Below the pieces are notes generated by a model. That model saw nothing but the letters and a program-made list of their open reading frames with translations, made no database searches and was not told the DNA's origin. DNA of 7,053 nucleotides, taken from Gammaproteobacteria bacterium (GTDB lineage: Bacteria; Pseudomonadota; Gammaproteobacteria; UBA9214). How positions within the stretch are numbered: the stretch's first letter is position 1; each line of letters begins with the position of its first letter. The position numbers and the translations under genes are program-made. This document shows positions 1 to 6,321 of this stretch, piece after piece. Location: contig JAOTTU010000101.1 in assembly GCA_029864225.1 (NCBI GenBank), positions 1 through 7,053 on the forward strand. Direction: 5' to 3'.

Positions 1-1
1 T

Positions 2-409
2 GATCACCACGCGTTGACGGAAGCGAATTTGCCGGAGGCCGGCCTGCTACAGGAAAGTGATTTTATCCCGGCCGTTGAGCGTGGCATGGCGATTGGCGGG
101 GCTACCGGTATCCTTGCGGGCATCGCGGCGGTTGTGATTCCGGGTGTCGGCCTGGCCCTCGGCGGCGGCGCGATACTGGGTATCGGCCTGGCCGGTGCAG
201 GCGTCGGTGCCTGGTTATCGAGCATGATTGGTATTTCCGCTCCCAGCACGCGACTCAAGGAATTCGAAGCCGCGATCGAGAAGGGCAGTTTGCTGATGAT
301 GGTGGATGTACCCAAGGCGCGTGTGGATGAAATCACCGATCTGGTGAAGAAACATCATCCAGAGGCGGAGATCGAGGGCACCGAGCCTGTCATCCCGGCG
401 TTTCCGTAA
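2..409 (+). CDS. Glycine-rich membrane protein, DUF1269-like (3' part; 5' end outside window)
   Basis: The frame is open to the left edge (first full codon at 2-4) and ends at TAA 407-409. The TTG at 14 is unlikely to be the true start, because the residues before it (DHHA) read in frame and family members, as I remember them, have a further N-terminal domain. The 135 visible residues have three parts. First is a short acidic stretch with LPEAGLLQESDFIPAVERG. Then comes a glycine/alanine-rich hydrophobic block of about 50 residues (about 31-79 of the fragment), long enough for two membrane passes with GxxxG-like glycine spacing. Last is a soluble tail with LLMMVDVP and HHPEAEIEGTEP, ending in PAFP. 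This layout matches small inner-membrane proteins I recall being annotated DUF1269, whose function is unknown. It is convergent with the neighbouring gene (39 bp between stops). Coding status is secure; the family name is from memory. Confidence 0.75.
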   Translation, partial: DHHALTEANLPEAGLLQESDFIPAVERGMAIGGATGILAGIAAVVIPGVGLALGGGAILGIGLAGAGVGAWLSSMIGISAPSTRLKEFEAAIEKGSLLMMVDVPKARVDEITDLVKKHHPEAEIEGTEPVIPAFP

Positions 410-431
410 CTGTAGCTAACCCAACAAATTA

Positions 432-463
432 CGCCTGTGCCTGTACAACTACAGGTACAGGCG
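432..463. terminator. Hairpin between convergent genes, possible transcription terminator
   Basis: A 14-bp inverted repeat (432-445 with 450-463) surrounds a 4-nt loop, CAAC. In + strand RNA every position pairs, with one G-U (439/456). In minus-strand RNA the same position is an A-C mismatch. On the minus strand the stem is followed by TAATTTGTTGGGTT, a weak U-rich tract, so it could end the leftward purB/DUF7931-like transcript. On the + strand the following bases (GCGCCTGATC) have no U run, so it may instead protect the 3' end of the rightward transcript. The stop codon of the minus-strand gene (449-451) lies at the loop edge, so its last codons are part of the stem. Confidence 0.55.
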
Positions 464-997
464 CCTGATCTCCGGGTCGGGTTCACTGCGCGTCCAGACC
501 TCCAGAAAATAACTCTCCCAGTCATTTACCTTGCCGGGATCGTGAAAGTTCGCGGTCGCCTCGTAGCGCCCCGGATTGGGCCGGTACAGGTAGCCGCTGT
601 TATCGGCAAGCAGAAACGACTCGTGGCAATTGCGGTATTCGGGACCCGGACGCCGGAACTGGATGTAGCTGCTCAGGCGCCGGGAAAGTTCAATTAGACG
701 GCTGCCCTGTTGCACGGCCCTGCGCGCATTCTGGATGAGGACCCAGATACGTGCATTGCTGTGGCTGCGCGCCAGGCGACTCAAGGCATCGACAAACTGC
801 TCCTCGTCATAGGCCGCTAGATCCAGGTCTTCGGTGTGTAACAGCAAGGTATGGCGTGCCTGCCCGGCCAGCGCCAGGGTGACGGCACAAATCTCGGATT
901 TTTTATCCAGCCCGAACTCAAGATTGCTGGCCCCCAGCCGGAGCGTGTCCAGGTTGACCTCTGATGCCACTGACCTGTTAGCGTCACTGCCGCCCAT
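449..997 (-). CDS. DUF7931-like protein, function unknown
   Basis: 182 residues, ATG 995-997 to TAG 449-451. An in-frame stop at 1013-1015 rules out an upstream start. The Shine-Dalgarno is poor (GGGA about 10 nt before ATG). There is no signal peptide or membrane segment, so it is probably cytoplasmic. An N-terminal half rich in Leu/Ala includes HTLLLHTEDLDL (49-60). A positively charged central part reads ARIWVLIQNARRAV (82-95) and RLIELSRRLSSYIQFRR (100-116). The C-terminal half carries CHESFLLAD (124-132), GYLYRP (135-140), NFHDP (150-154) and WTRSEPDPEIRRL (168-180). That C-terminal pattern is what I recall of DUF7931, found alone or fused to GNAT acetyltransferases near purB in gammaproteobacteria. 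The strand-helix layout followed by F..LW..S is reminiscent of phospholipase D folds, but no HKD motif is present, so enzymatic activity should not be assumed. It lies 97 bp downstream of purB on the same strand. Confidence 0.7.
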   Translation of the reverse strand: MGGSDANRSVASEVNLDTLRLGASNLEFGLDKKSEICAVTLALAGQARHTLLLHTEDLDLAAYDEEQFVDALSRLARSHSNARIWVLIQNARRAVQQGSRLIELSRRLSSYIQFRRPGPEYRNCHESFLLADNSGYLYRPNPGRYEATANFHDPGKVNDWESYFLEVWTRSEPDPEIRRLYL

Positions 998-1094
998 TGT
1001 GTGTGCGTCCCGTCATGGCCCGGGACTATTATTACCCCGGGTCAGGCATTTTTCCATGATTACGTGGCGGATACCGGCCTCAATGAAGTGCAGG

Positions 1095-2462
1095 CTAGAT
1101 ATCGCGGGCCTGCCGGGCGGCATTGCCGGTATAGCTTGCCGGAGTCAGCTTGCCAAGCTCTGCCTTGACGCTATCCGGGATATCCAGATCTGCCAGGAAG
1201 GTCTGTAATGTGGCCTGGTCCACGGCACGGTCCCGGGTCAGGGCCTTGAGTTTTTCGTATGGCTTCTCGATGCCGTAGCGGCGCATGACCGTCTGCAGTG
1301 CCTCGGCCAGGACCTCCCAACTGTTGTCGAGGTCCGCGGCGATGCGCTGCTCGTTGACCTCGAGCTTACTGATCCCCTTGAGCACCGATTCACCGGCAAT
1401 GATGACATGGGCAACGGCGACACCGATGTTGCGCAGCACCGTGGAGTCACTCAGATCGCGCTGCCAGCGGGATACCGGCAGCTTGGCCCCAAGGTGATTC
1501 AGCAGGGCATTGGCGATACCCAGATTGCCCTCGGCATTTTCGAAGTCAATCGGGTTGACCTTGTGCGGCATGGTCGAGGAACCGACTTCATCGGCTACGG
1601 TCTTTTGTTTGAAATATCCCAGTGATATATAGCCCCAGACATCGCGGCAGAAATCGATCAGTACCGTGTTGAATCGTGCCAGGGTATCGAATTGCTCGGC
1701 CATGAAATCATGCGGCTCGATCTGGGTCGTGTAGGGGTTCATTTCCAGCCCCAGGCCGGTGATGAATTTGCGCGACAGTTCCGGCCAGTCGACATCCGGG
1801 TAGGTGATCAGGTGGGCGTTGTAATTTCCCACGGCGCCGTTCATCTTGCCCAGTATCTGTATGCCGGCGAACTGCTCCCGCTGGCGCAGCAGGCGGGCCG
1901 CGACATTGGCCATTTCCTTGCCGATGGTGGTGGGCGTGGCTGTCTGTCCGTGGGTACGGGACAGCATGGGCTGTTCTGCATGGCGGTGCGCCATGTCGAC
2001 GATGGCCCTGATCACATCATCCATCAGCGGCAGCAGCGACTGGTTGCGCGCCTCGCGCAGCATCAGTGCGTAGGCCAGGTTGTTGATGTCCTCGGAGGTG
2101 CAGGCGAAGTGTATGAACTCACTCACGGCCTCCAGTTCTTCATTGCCGGCGATCTTCTCCTTGAGAAAATACTCGACCGCCTTGACGTCATGATTGGTAG
2201 TGCGCTCGATATTCTTGACACGCTGGGCATCCTGCTCGCTAAACTTGTCGACAATATCGTTGAGCACCCGCCGGGCATGGCTGCTCAGAGCCGGGACCTC
2301 GGCAATGGCCGCGTGGCCGGCCAGTGCCTGCAGCCACCGGACCTCCACCAGCACCCGATGGTGTATCAGGCCGAATTCACTGAAGATGGGTCGTAGAGAT
2401 TCCGTTTTCGAGCCGTAGCGGCCGTCGACGGGTGACAGTGCGGTCAGTTGCGACAGATCCAT
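1095..2462 (-). CDS. purB: Adenylosuccinate lyase
   Basis: 455 residues (E. coli PurB is 456), ATG 2460-2462 to TAG 1095-1097. PurB cleaves succinyl groups as fumarate at two steps of purine synthesis, SAICAR to AICAR and adenylosuccinate to AMP. It acts as a cytoplasmic homotetramer of the fumarase/aspartase superfamily. The start MDLSQLTALSPVDGRYG aligns directly with the E. coli N-terminus. Family motifs are all present: TTNHDVKAVEY (88-98), TSEDINNLAYA (122-132), the catalytic-acid region SRTHGQTATP (168-177, His171), and the signature loop GSSTMPHKVNPIDFENAEGN (294-313) with the expected catalytic Ser295. His171 and Ser295 keep E. coli numbering, so there are no net indels in the core. 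Only 26 bp separate it from the acnA stop and no strong promoter is evident there, so it is probably cotranscribed with acnA. Its Shine-Dalgarno is weak (GGGG about 8 nt upstream). No damaging change is seen. Confidence 0.97.
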   Translation of the reverse strand: MDLSQLTALSPVDGRYGSKTESLRPIFSEFGLIHHRVLVEVRWLQALAGHAAIAEVPALSSHARRVLNDIVDKFSEQDAQRVKNIERTTNHDVKAVEYFLKEKIAGNEELEAVSEFIHFACTSEDINNLAYALMLREARNQSLLPLMDDVIRAIVDMAHRHAEQPMLSRTHGQTATPTTIGKEMANVAARLLRQREQFAGIQILGKMNGAVGNYNAHLITYPDVDWPELSRKFITGLGLEMNPYTTQIEPHDFMAEQFDTLARFNTVLIDFCRDVWGYISLGYFKQKTVADEVGSSTMPHKVNPIDFENAEGNLGIANALLNHLGAKLPVSRWQRDLSDSTVLRNIGVAVAHVIIAGESVLKGISKLEVNEQRIAADLDNSWEVLAEALQTVMRRYGIEKPYEKLKALTRDRAVDQATLQTFLADLDIPDSVKAELGKLTPASYTGNAARQARDI

Positions 2463-2488
2463 AGGTGAGACCCCGTAGCTTGGTTGGT

Positions 2489-5158
2489 TCAGGCCGCCAG
2501 TTGGCGTAATACGTAATGGAGGATACCCCCATGACGGTAATATTCGAATTCCTGCGGGGTGTCGATGCGTACCCGCGCCTGGAATGTGGTCTGCCGGCCG
2601 CCGGGCGCAGTTGCCGTCACCTTCACGGTGGCAGGCGCGGAACCGGCCTGCATGCCGCTGATGTCGTAGGTCTCCTGCCCCGTCAGCCCCAGGTTGTCGG
2701 CGTTTTCATTCGCCAGGAACTGCAGCGGCAGGATGCCCATGCCGACGAGATTTGAGCGATGAATCCGCTCATAACTTTCCGCTATCACTGCACGCACCCC
2801 CAGCAGGCGTGGCCCCTTGGCGGCCCAGTCGCGCGACGAACCCGAGCCGTATTCCTTGCCGGCAATCACCAGCAGGGGTACCGCAGCGTCACGATAGCGT
2901 TCGGAGGCCTCGAATATCGTCATTTGTTCGCCGCCCGGCTGATGGCGGGTGATGCCGCCCTCGGTTCCGGGCGCGAGCTTGTTGCGCAGGCGCAGATTGG
3001 CGAAGGTGCCGCGCATCATGACCTCATGGTTGCCGCGGCGCGAACCCAGCGAGTTGAAGTCGCCCGGTTCGACGCCATTGGCGAGCAGGTATTGCCCGGC
3101 CGGAGTGTCCGCCTTGATGGCGCCGGCGGGAGAGATATGGTCGGTTGTCACGGAGTCACCCAGCAGGGCCAGCACCCGGGCACCGCGGATATCACTGACT
3201 TCACCTGCCTGCTTGCCCATGCCCTCGAAGTAGGGCGGCTTGCGGATGTAGGTTGAATCCCCCTGCCATTCGTATAACCGGGTTTCCGGCGACTCCAGCA
3301 CGGTCCAGCGGTTCTCGCCGGCATAGACATCCTGATAGGTACTGCGGAATTCCTCGTTATTGACGCTCGCGCCCACTACATCCTGTATCTCGCTCTGGGC
3401 CGGCCAGATGTCCTTCAGGTAGACCGGCTTACCGTCACTGCCCGTTCCCAGCGCCTCCTTCTGCAGGTCGATGTCCATGCGCCCCGCGATGGCATAGGCG
3501 ACCACCAGCGGCGGTGAGGCGAGGTAATTCATACGCACCTCGGCATGCACGCGGCCCTCGAAATTGCGGTTGCCGGAGAGCACCGCGCAGACGCTCAGGT
3601 CACCGTCCCGGATGGCCATGGATACCGCCTTCGGCAGCGGCCCCGAGTTGCCGATGCAAGTCGTGCAGCCATAGCCGACGACGTGGAAGCCAAGCGTTTC
3701 CAGAGAAGTCAGCAGGCCGGCCTTCACCAGGTATTCGGTCACCACGCGAGAACCCGGTGCGAGTGAGGTCTTGACCCAGGGCTGCACCTTGAGACCGCGT
3801 TCGGCCGCCTTTTTCGCGACCAGCCCGGCCCCCACCATGACAGAGGGGTTGGAGGTATTGGTGCAGGAGGTGATCGCGGCGATCACCACCGCACCGTCAC
3901 TGATTTCCACCTCCTGATTGCCGATGACCGTTTTCACGGCATGTCCGGACAGGTTGCGTTCCTGTTTCAGTGCGGCCAGCGCCTCCTGGAATTTCTCCTT
4001 CATGAGCTTGAGCGGGACCCGGTCCTGCGGGCGTTTGGGTCCGGCCAGGCTGGGTTCCACCGTGCCCAGGTCCAGTTCGACGTTGCTGCTGTAGGCCGCC
4101 GCGGCACCCCCGGGCTCCCTGAACATCAGCTGTTCCCTGGCATAGGCCTCGACCAGCGCGATCTGTTCCGCACTGCGTCCGCTCAGACGCAGGTAATTTA
4201 GGGTCTCGCCGTCAACCGGGAAGAACCCGCAGGTGGCCCCGTACTCCGGCGCCATATTGGCGATGGTGGCACGGTCCGCCAGTGGCAGGTGGTCAAGCCC
4301 GTCACCGAAGAACTCGACGAACTTGCCCACAACGCCCAGCTTGCGCAGCATCTCCACCACCGTCAGCACCAGGTCGGTGGCGGTGGCACCCTCCGGCAGC
4401 TGCCCGGTGAGGCGGAATCCGACCACTTGCGGTATCAGCATGGAAATCGGCTGCCCGAGCATGGCGGCCTCGGCCTCGATGCCACCCACACCCCAACCCA
4501 GGACGCCCAGGCCATTGATCATGGTGGTGTGGGAGTCGGTCCCGACGAGGGTATCCGGGTAGGCCTGGGCCGCCTTGCCCCCGGTGCCGAACACGACCCG
4601 GGCCAGGTATTCGAGGTTGACCTGGTGCACGATGCCGGTATCCGGTGGGACCACCTTGAAGTTCGAGAAGGCCTTCTGTCCCCACTTCAGAAAGCTGTAG
4701 CGTTCCTGGTTGCGGCGGTATTCCAGTTCGCTGTTCAGGCCGATGGCCTTGTCTGATCCGTAACTGTCAACCTGGACTGAATGATCGATCACCAGTTCCG
4801 CCGGTTGCAGGGGATTGATCCGGTCGGGATCACCGCCCAGCTGTTGCATGGCATCACGCATGGCGGCGAGATCGACGATCGCCGGTACACCGGTGAAGTC
4901 CTGCATCAGGACGCGTGAAGGACGGAAGGCGATCTCGACCGCGGGCTCGGCTTGCGGGTCCCAGTTTGCCAGGGCCTCGATATCGTCGCGGGTAACAGTG
5001 AGGTCGTCCTCGTAACGCAGCATGTTTTCGAGCAGGATCTTGAGGGACCAGGGCAAGCGCGCTACATCATGCTGCTTGTTTAGGGCGCGCAAGCTGAAGA
5101 TCTCGTAGCTGCGCCCACCGACACTCAATGTGTCACGCGTTGCAAAACTGTCTTTCAT
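2489..5158 (-). CDS. acnA: Aconitate hydratase A (AcnA/IRP1-type aconitase)
   Basis: 889 residues (E. coli AcnA 891), ATG 5156-5158 to TGA 2489-2491. It interconverts citrate and isocitrate in the TCA and glyoxylate cycles, in the cytoplasm, using a [4Fe-4S] cluster. The three cluster cysteines are visible: Cys432 in AITSCTNTSNPSVM, and Cys498 and Cys501 in GYGCTTCIGNSGP. Other family landmarks are MQDFTGVPAIVDLAAMRDA (85-103), IDHSVQVD (124-131), VGTDSHTTMINGLGVLGWG (205-223), GDSVTTDHISPAG (667-679) at the start of the swivelling C-terminal domain, and GKEYGSGSSRDWAAKGP (767-783). Domains 1-3 span roughly 1-560 and domain 4 roughly 660-889. The length and the N-terminal layout identify the AcnA/IRP1 branch rather than AcnB. 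A good AGGAG lies 5 nt before the ATG, which fixes the start. The gene stands between hflD and purB, which are neighbours in E. coli. In that family the apo-protein can bind mRNA, but nothing here tests that. Confidence 0.97.
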   Translation of the reverse strand: MKDSFATRDTLSVGGRSYEIFSLRALNKQHDVARLPWSLKILLENMLRYEDDLTVTRDDIEALANWDPQAEPAVEIAFRPSRVLMQDFTGVPAIVDLAAMRDAMQQLGGDPDRINPLQPAELVIDHSVQVDSYGSDKAIGLNSELEYRRNQERYSFLKWGQKAFSNFKVVPPDTGIVHQVNLEYLARVVFGTGGKAAQAYPDTLVGTDSHTTMINGLGVLGWGVGGIEAEAAMLGQPISMLIPQVVGFRLTGQLPEGATATDLVLTVVEMLRKLGVVGKFVEFFGDGLDHLPLADRATIANMAPEYGATCGFFPVDGETLNYLRLSGRSAEQIALVEAYAREQLMFREPGGAAAAYSSNVELDLGTVEPSLAGPKRPQDRVPLKLMKEKFQEALAALKQERNLSGHAVKTVIGNQEVEISDGAVVIAAITSCTNTSNPSVMVGAGLVAKKAAERGLKVQPWVKTSLAPGSRVVTEYLVKAGLLTSLETLGFHVVGYGCTTCIGNSGPLPKAVSMAIRDGDLSVCAVLSGNRNFEGRVHAEVRMNYLASPPLVVAYAIAGRMDIDLQKEALGTGSDGKPVYLKDIWPAQSEIQDVVGASVNNEEFRSTYQDVYAGENRWTVLESPETRLYEWQGDSTYIRKPPYFEGMGKQAGEVSDIRGARVLALLGDSVTTDHISPAGAIKADTPAGQYLLANGVEPGDFNSLGSRRGNHEVMMRGTFANLRLRNKLAPGTEGGITRHQPGGEQMTIFEASERYRDAAVPLLVIAGKEYGSGSSRDWAAKGPRLLGVRAVIAESYERIHRSNLVGMGILPLQFLANENADNLGLTGQETYDISGMQAGSAPATVKVTATAPGGRQTTFQARVRIDTPQEFEYYRHGGILHYVLRQLAA

Positions 5159-5163
5159 AGAAT

Positions 5164-5168
5164 CTCCT
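5164..5168 (-). promoter_or_regulatory. Ribosome binding site of acnA
   Basis: On the minus strand, AGGAG is followed by ATTCT and then ATG, an ideal 5-nt spacing. It is the strongest Shine-Dalgarno in the window and supports the ATG at 5156-5158. Confidence 0.8.
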
Positions 5169-5259
5169 GCGAACTGACAAAATGCTTCGAAACGGGTTCA
5201 GGATGTTGTCCGGCCTGCTGAATAGCGCAATCGCCGAGTGCCGGTTCCGGGAGGCGGCG

Positions 5260-5265
5260 ATTATA
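5260..5265 (-). promoter_or_regulatory. Candidate sigma-70 -10 element for acnA (and purB)
   Basis: A perfect TATAAT on the minus strand lies 95 bp before the acnA ATG, within the 136-bp hflD-acnA gap. Transcription would begin near 5253 and give a leader of about 95 nt. The expected -35 position (17-bp spacer) is C-rich with no TTGACA-like hexamer, and the preceding bases GTG do not make a proper extended -10. If real, it probably needs an activator or is only moderately strong. It would let acnA-purB be expressed independently of hflD. Confidence 0.45.
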
Positions 5266-5294
5266 CACGGAAACAGGGGGCGGGGCAGGCAGGC

Positions 5295-5930
5295 TCAATG
5301 GATGTTTCGTGCTTCATCGAGTAACGATTCGCTCGCATTCACCAGTGCCTTGCGTTGCAGAATCAGTGTCAGGCGACCGCCCCCGCACTGGTGCCACAGG
5401 ACGGCGGCGCGGATGGCGGCAAGCAGCAGGGCACGGATCAGGTTCTGGTTCTCGGGATTCACCAATACCGCCTGGTTGCCATTCACCATGATGCGCGGCC
5501 GCAGGGTGCTGATGGTCTGCTGGTAGCAGTCCGCCAGGCTGGCAATCACGCTGGAGTGAGTGATATCGAAGAACCGGGCCTGTTCTTTTGCCTTTTTAAT
5601 ACCCGCACTGATATTGTCCAGCAGGGCACGATTCCGGTTCAGCTTGCGTTCCAGATGCATCACCGTGACGGCATAGCGCGCCAGCTCCATGTCGCGGCGC
5701 TCGCCCGGACCGGCGATCTGGTCGAGGGCTGTTTCCAGCCCCAGTCGGATACCGGCAAGGCTGCCGAACACAATGTCGGCCGATTCCGGGTCGGTATTGA
5801 AGATACCTGACAGGCAGGCTTTGAGTGCACGCTCGTCCCGCTGCTCACCGTTGGCCGTCAGCTGCACCAGCCTGACGGCCTGGAAAATGCCGGCCAGGGC
5901 GATGGCAAGGTCTCGGGTACTGGATTTCAT
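5295..5930 (-). CDS. hflD: High-frequency lysogenization protein HflD homologue
   Basis: 211 residues (E. coli HflD 213), ATG 5928-5930 to TGA 5295-5297. In E. coli HflD is a peripheral membrane protein that binds lambda CII and restrains lysogeny; its role in normal cell physiology is not well established. The whole length resembles the family: LAIALAGIFQAVRLVQLTA (8-26), VFGSLAGIRLGLETAL (54-69), MHLERKLNRNRALLDNI (91-107), the central LRPRIMVNGNQAVL (143-156), and the strongly conserved IRALLLAAIRAAVLWHQCGGGRL (165-187). It is mainly helical with no transmembrane segment. The N-terminus aligns with E. coli, which supports this ATG even though the bases before it (CTGATCGACC) make a poor ribosome site. 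Downstream is acnA rather than purB. Upstream a repeat island separates it from mnmA, so cotranscription with mnmA is doubtful. TTATAT at about 5966-5971 (minus strand) is a weak possible -10. Confidence 0.93.
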   Translation of the reverse strand: MKSSTRDLAIALAGIFQAVRLVQLTANGEQRDERALKACLSGIFNTDPESADIVFGSLAGIRLGLETALDQIAGPGERRDMELARYAVTVMHLERKLNRNRALLDNISAGIKKAKEQARFFDITHSSVIASLADCYQQTISTLRPRIMVNGNQAVLVNPENQNLIRALLLAAIRAAVLWHQCGGGRLTLILQRKALVNASESLLDEARNIH

Positions 5931-5968
5931 GGTCGATCAGAATAATCTATCGCAACGATCAAACATAT

Positions 5969-6003
5969 AACCGCAAAGGCGCAAAGGCGCAAAGGGCGCA
6001 AAG
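5969..6003 (-). repeat. Short tandem CGCAAAG units, left arm of repeat island
   Basis: Four exact CGCAAAG heptamers start at 5972, 5980, 5988 and 5997 (spacing 8, 8, 9) and are preceded by AAC. AACCGCAAAGGCGCAA at 5969-5984 matches, in 15 of 16 positions, the reverse complement of 6240-6255 on the other side of the gap. It lies within about 40-75 bp of the hflD start, where a promoter would be expected. This type of unit (TTTGCGTCC / CTCTGCGGTT) is, from memory, a common dispersed intergenic repeat in environmental bacteria. Confidence 0.7.
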
Positions 6004-6005
6004 AA

Positions 6006-6153
6006 AAATATTAAGGTACCTCTGATTAATTAGTTTCCCGTCATCCCGGTGCAGGCCGGGATCCAGTAAGCGGCTGAATTTTATCAACTGGATTCCGGCT
6101 CTTCATTGCGCTCCGGCCGGAATGACGGATTAATCTGAGCCTCCATAATATTT
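6006..6153. repeat. Nested palindromic element, MITE/REP-like
   Basis: Three nested inverted repeats share nearly one axis. The outer arms 6006-6030 and 6129-6153 match 20/25. The middle arms 6038-6049 (CCGTCATCCCGG) and 6117-6128 (CCGGAATGACGG) match 11/12. The inner arms 6056-6067 (CCGGGATCCAGT) and 6087-6098 (ACTGGATTCCGG) match 11/12. The apical loop is 6068-6086, with unequal internal loops at 6050-6055 and 6099-6116 and a 7-nt bulge at 6031-6037. The GTCATTCCGG...CCGGAATCCAG core is of the kind scattered through many proteobacterial genomes. There is no coding capacity, so any mobility would depend on a transposase elsewhere. A 10-bp direct repeat GAAAAATATT at 6003-6012 and 6161-6170 brackets it, but the left copy overlaps the outer arm. 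Confidence 0.8.
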
Positions 6154-6220
6154 AAACCATGAAAAATATTTTACTGTAACTCCACATACCTGCATGCCCG
6201 GCCCGTGCATTTTTGGTTAC

Positions 6221-6257
6221 TCTGTGTCCTTCGCGTCCATTGCGTCTTTGCGGTTTA
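6221..6257 (+). repeat. Degenerate 9-nt tandem units, right arm of repeat island
   Basis: About four units of period 9 can be read: TCTGTGTCC, TTCGCGTCC, ATTGCGTCT, TTGCGGTTT. The reverse complement of 6240-6255 matches 5969-5984 in 15/16 positions, so this copy is inverted relative to the left arm and the palindromic element sits between them. No ribosome site or credible gene is associated with it. Confidence 0.65.
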
Positions 6258-6270
6258 TTGTGCCGGTATT

Positions 6271-6303
6271 TCTCCGCGATCTCTGCGCCTCTGCGGTGAG
6301 AAA
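6271..6303 (+). repeat. Second degenerate repeat copy next to mnmA
   Basis: CTCCGCGAT, CTCTGCGCCT and CTGCGGTGAG followed by AAA form a diverged copy of the same short-unit family in the same orientation as 6221-6257. It lies about 20 bp past the mnmA stop. Together with 5969-6003, 6006-6153 and 6221-6257 it fills most of the 391-bp gap between mnmA and hflD. Apart from these repeats I see only AT-rich spacer at 6154-6190, and no RNA gene. Confidence 0.55.
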
Positions 6304-6321
6304 TGTTGTGCCATATTCACC

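Noticed and set aside
1019..1045. CCCGGG ... CCCGGG hairpin in the purB-DUF7931 gap as a terminator
   Set aside because: The 6-bp stem with an 11-nt loop is not followed by a U tract in the leftward direction, and each arm is self-palindromic, so chance pairing is likely.
1692..2396. 234-codon + strand frame opposite purB
   Set aside because: It lies wholly antisense to an intact purB with all family motifs; long antisense frames are expected in GC-rich genes. No recognisable domain.
2759..3256. 165-codon + strand frame opposite acnA (and a similar one at 4289-4756)
   Set aside because: Both are shadows of acnA codon bias, with low-complexity translations and no domains.
5159..5253. Iron-responsive-element-like hairpin in the acnA leader, by analogy with IRP1
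   Set aside because: No CAGUGN loop with a bulged C could be found on the transcribed strand.
5972..6003. CRISPR-like array
   Set aside because: Units are 7-9 nt with no spacers of CRISPR length and no cas genes nearby.
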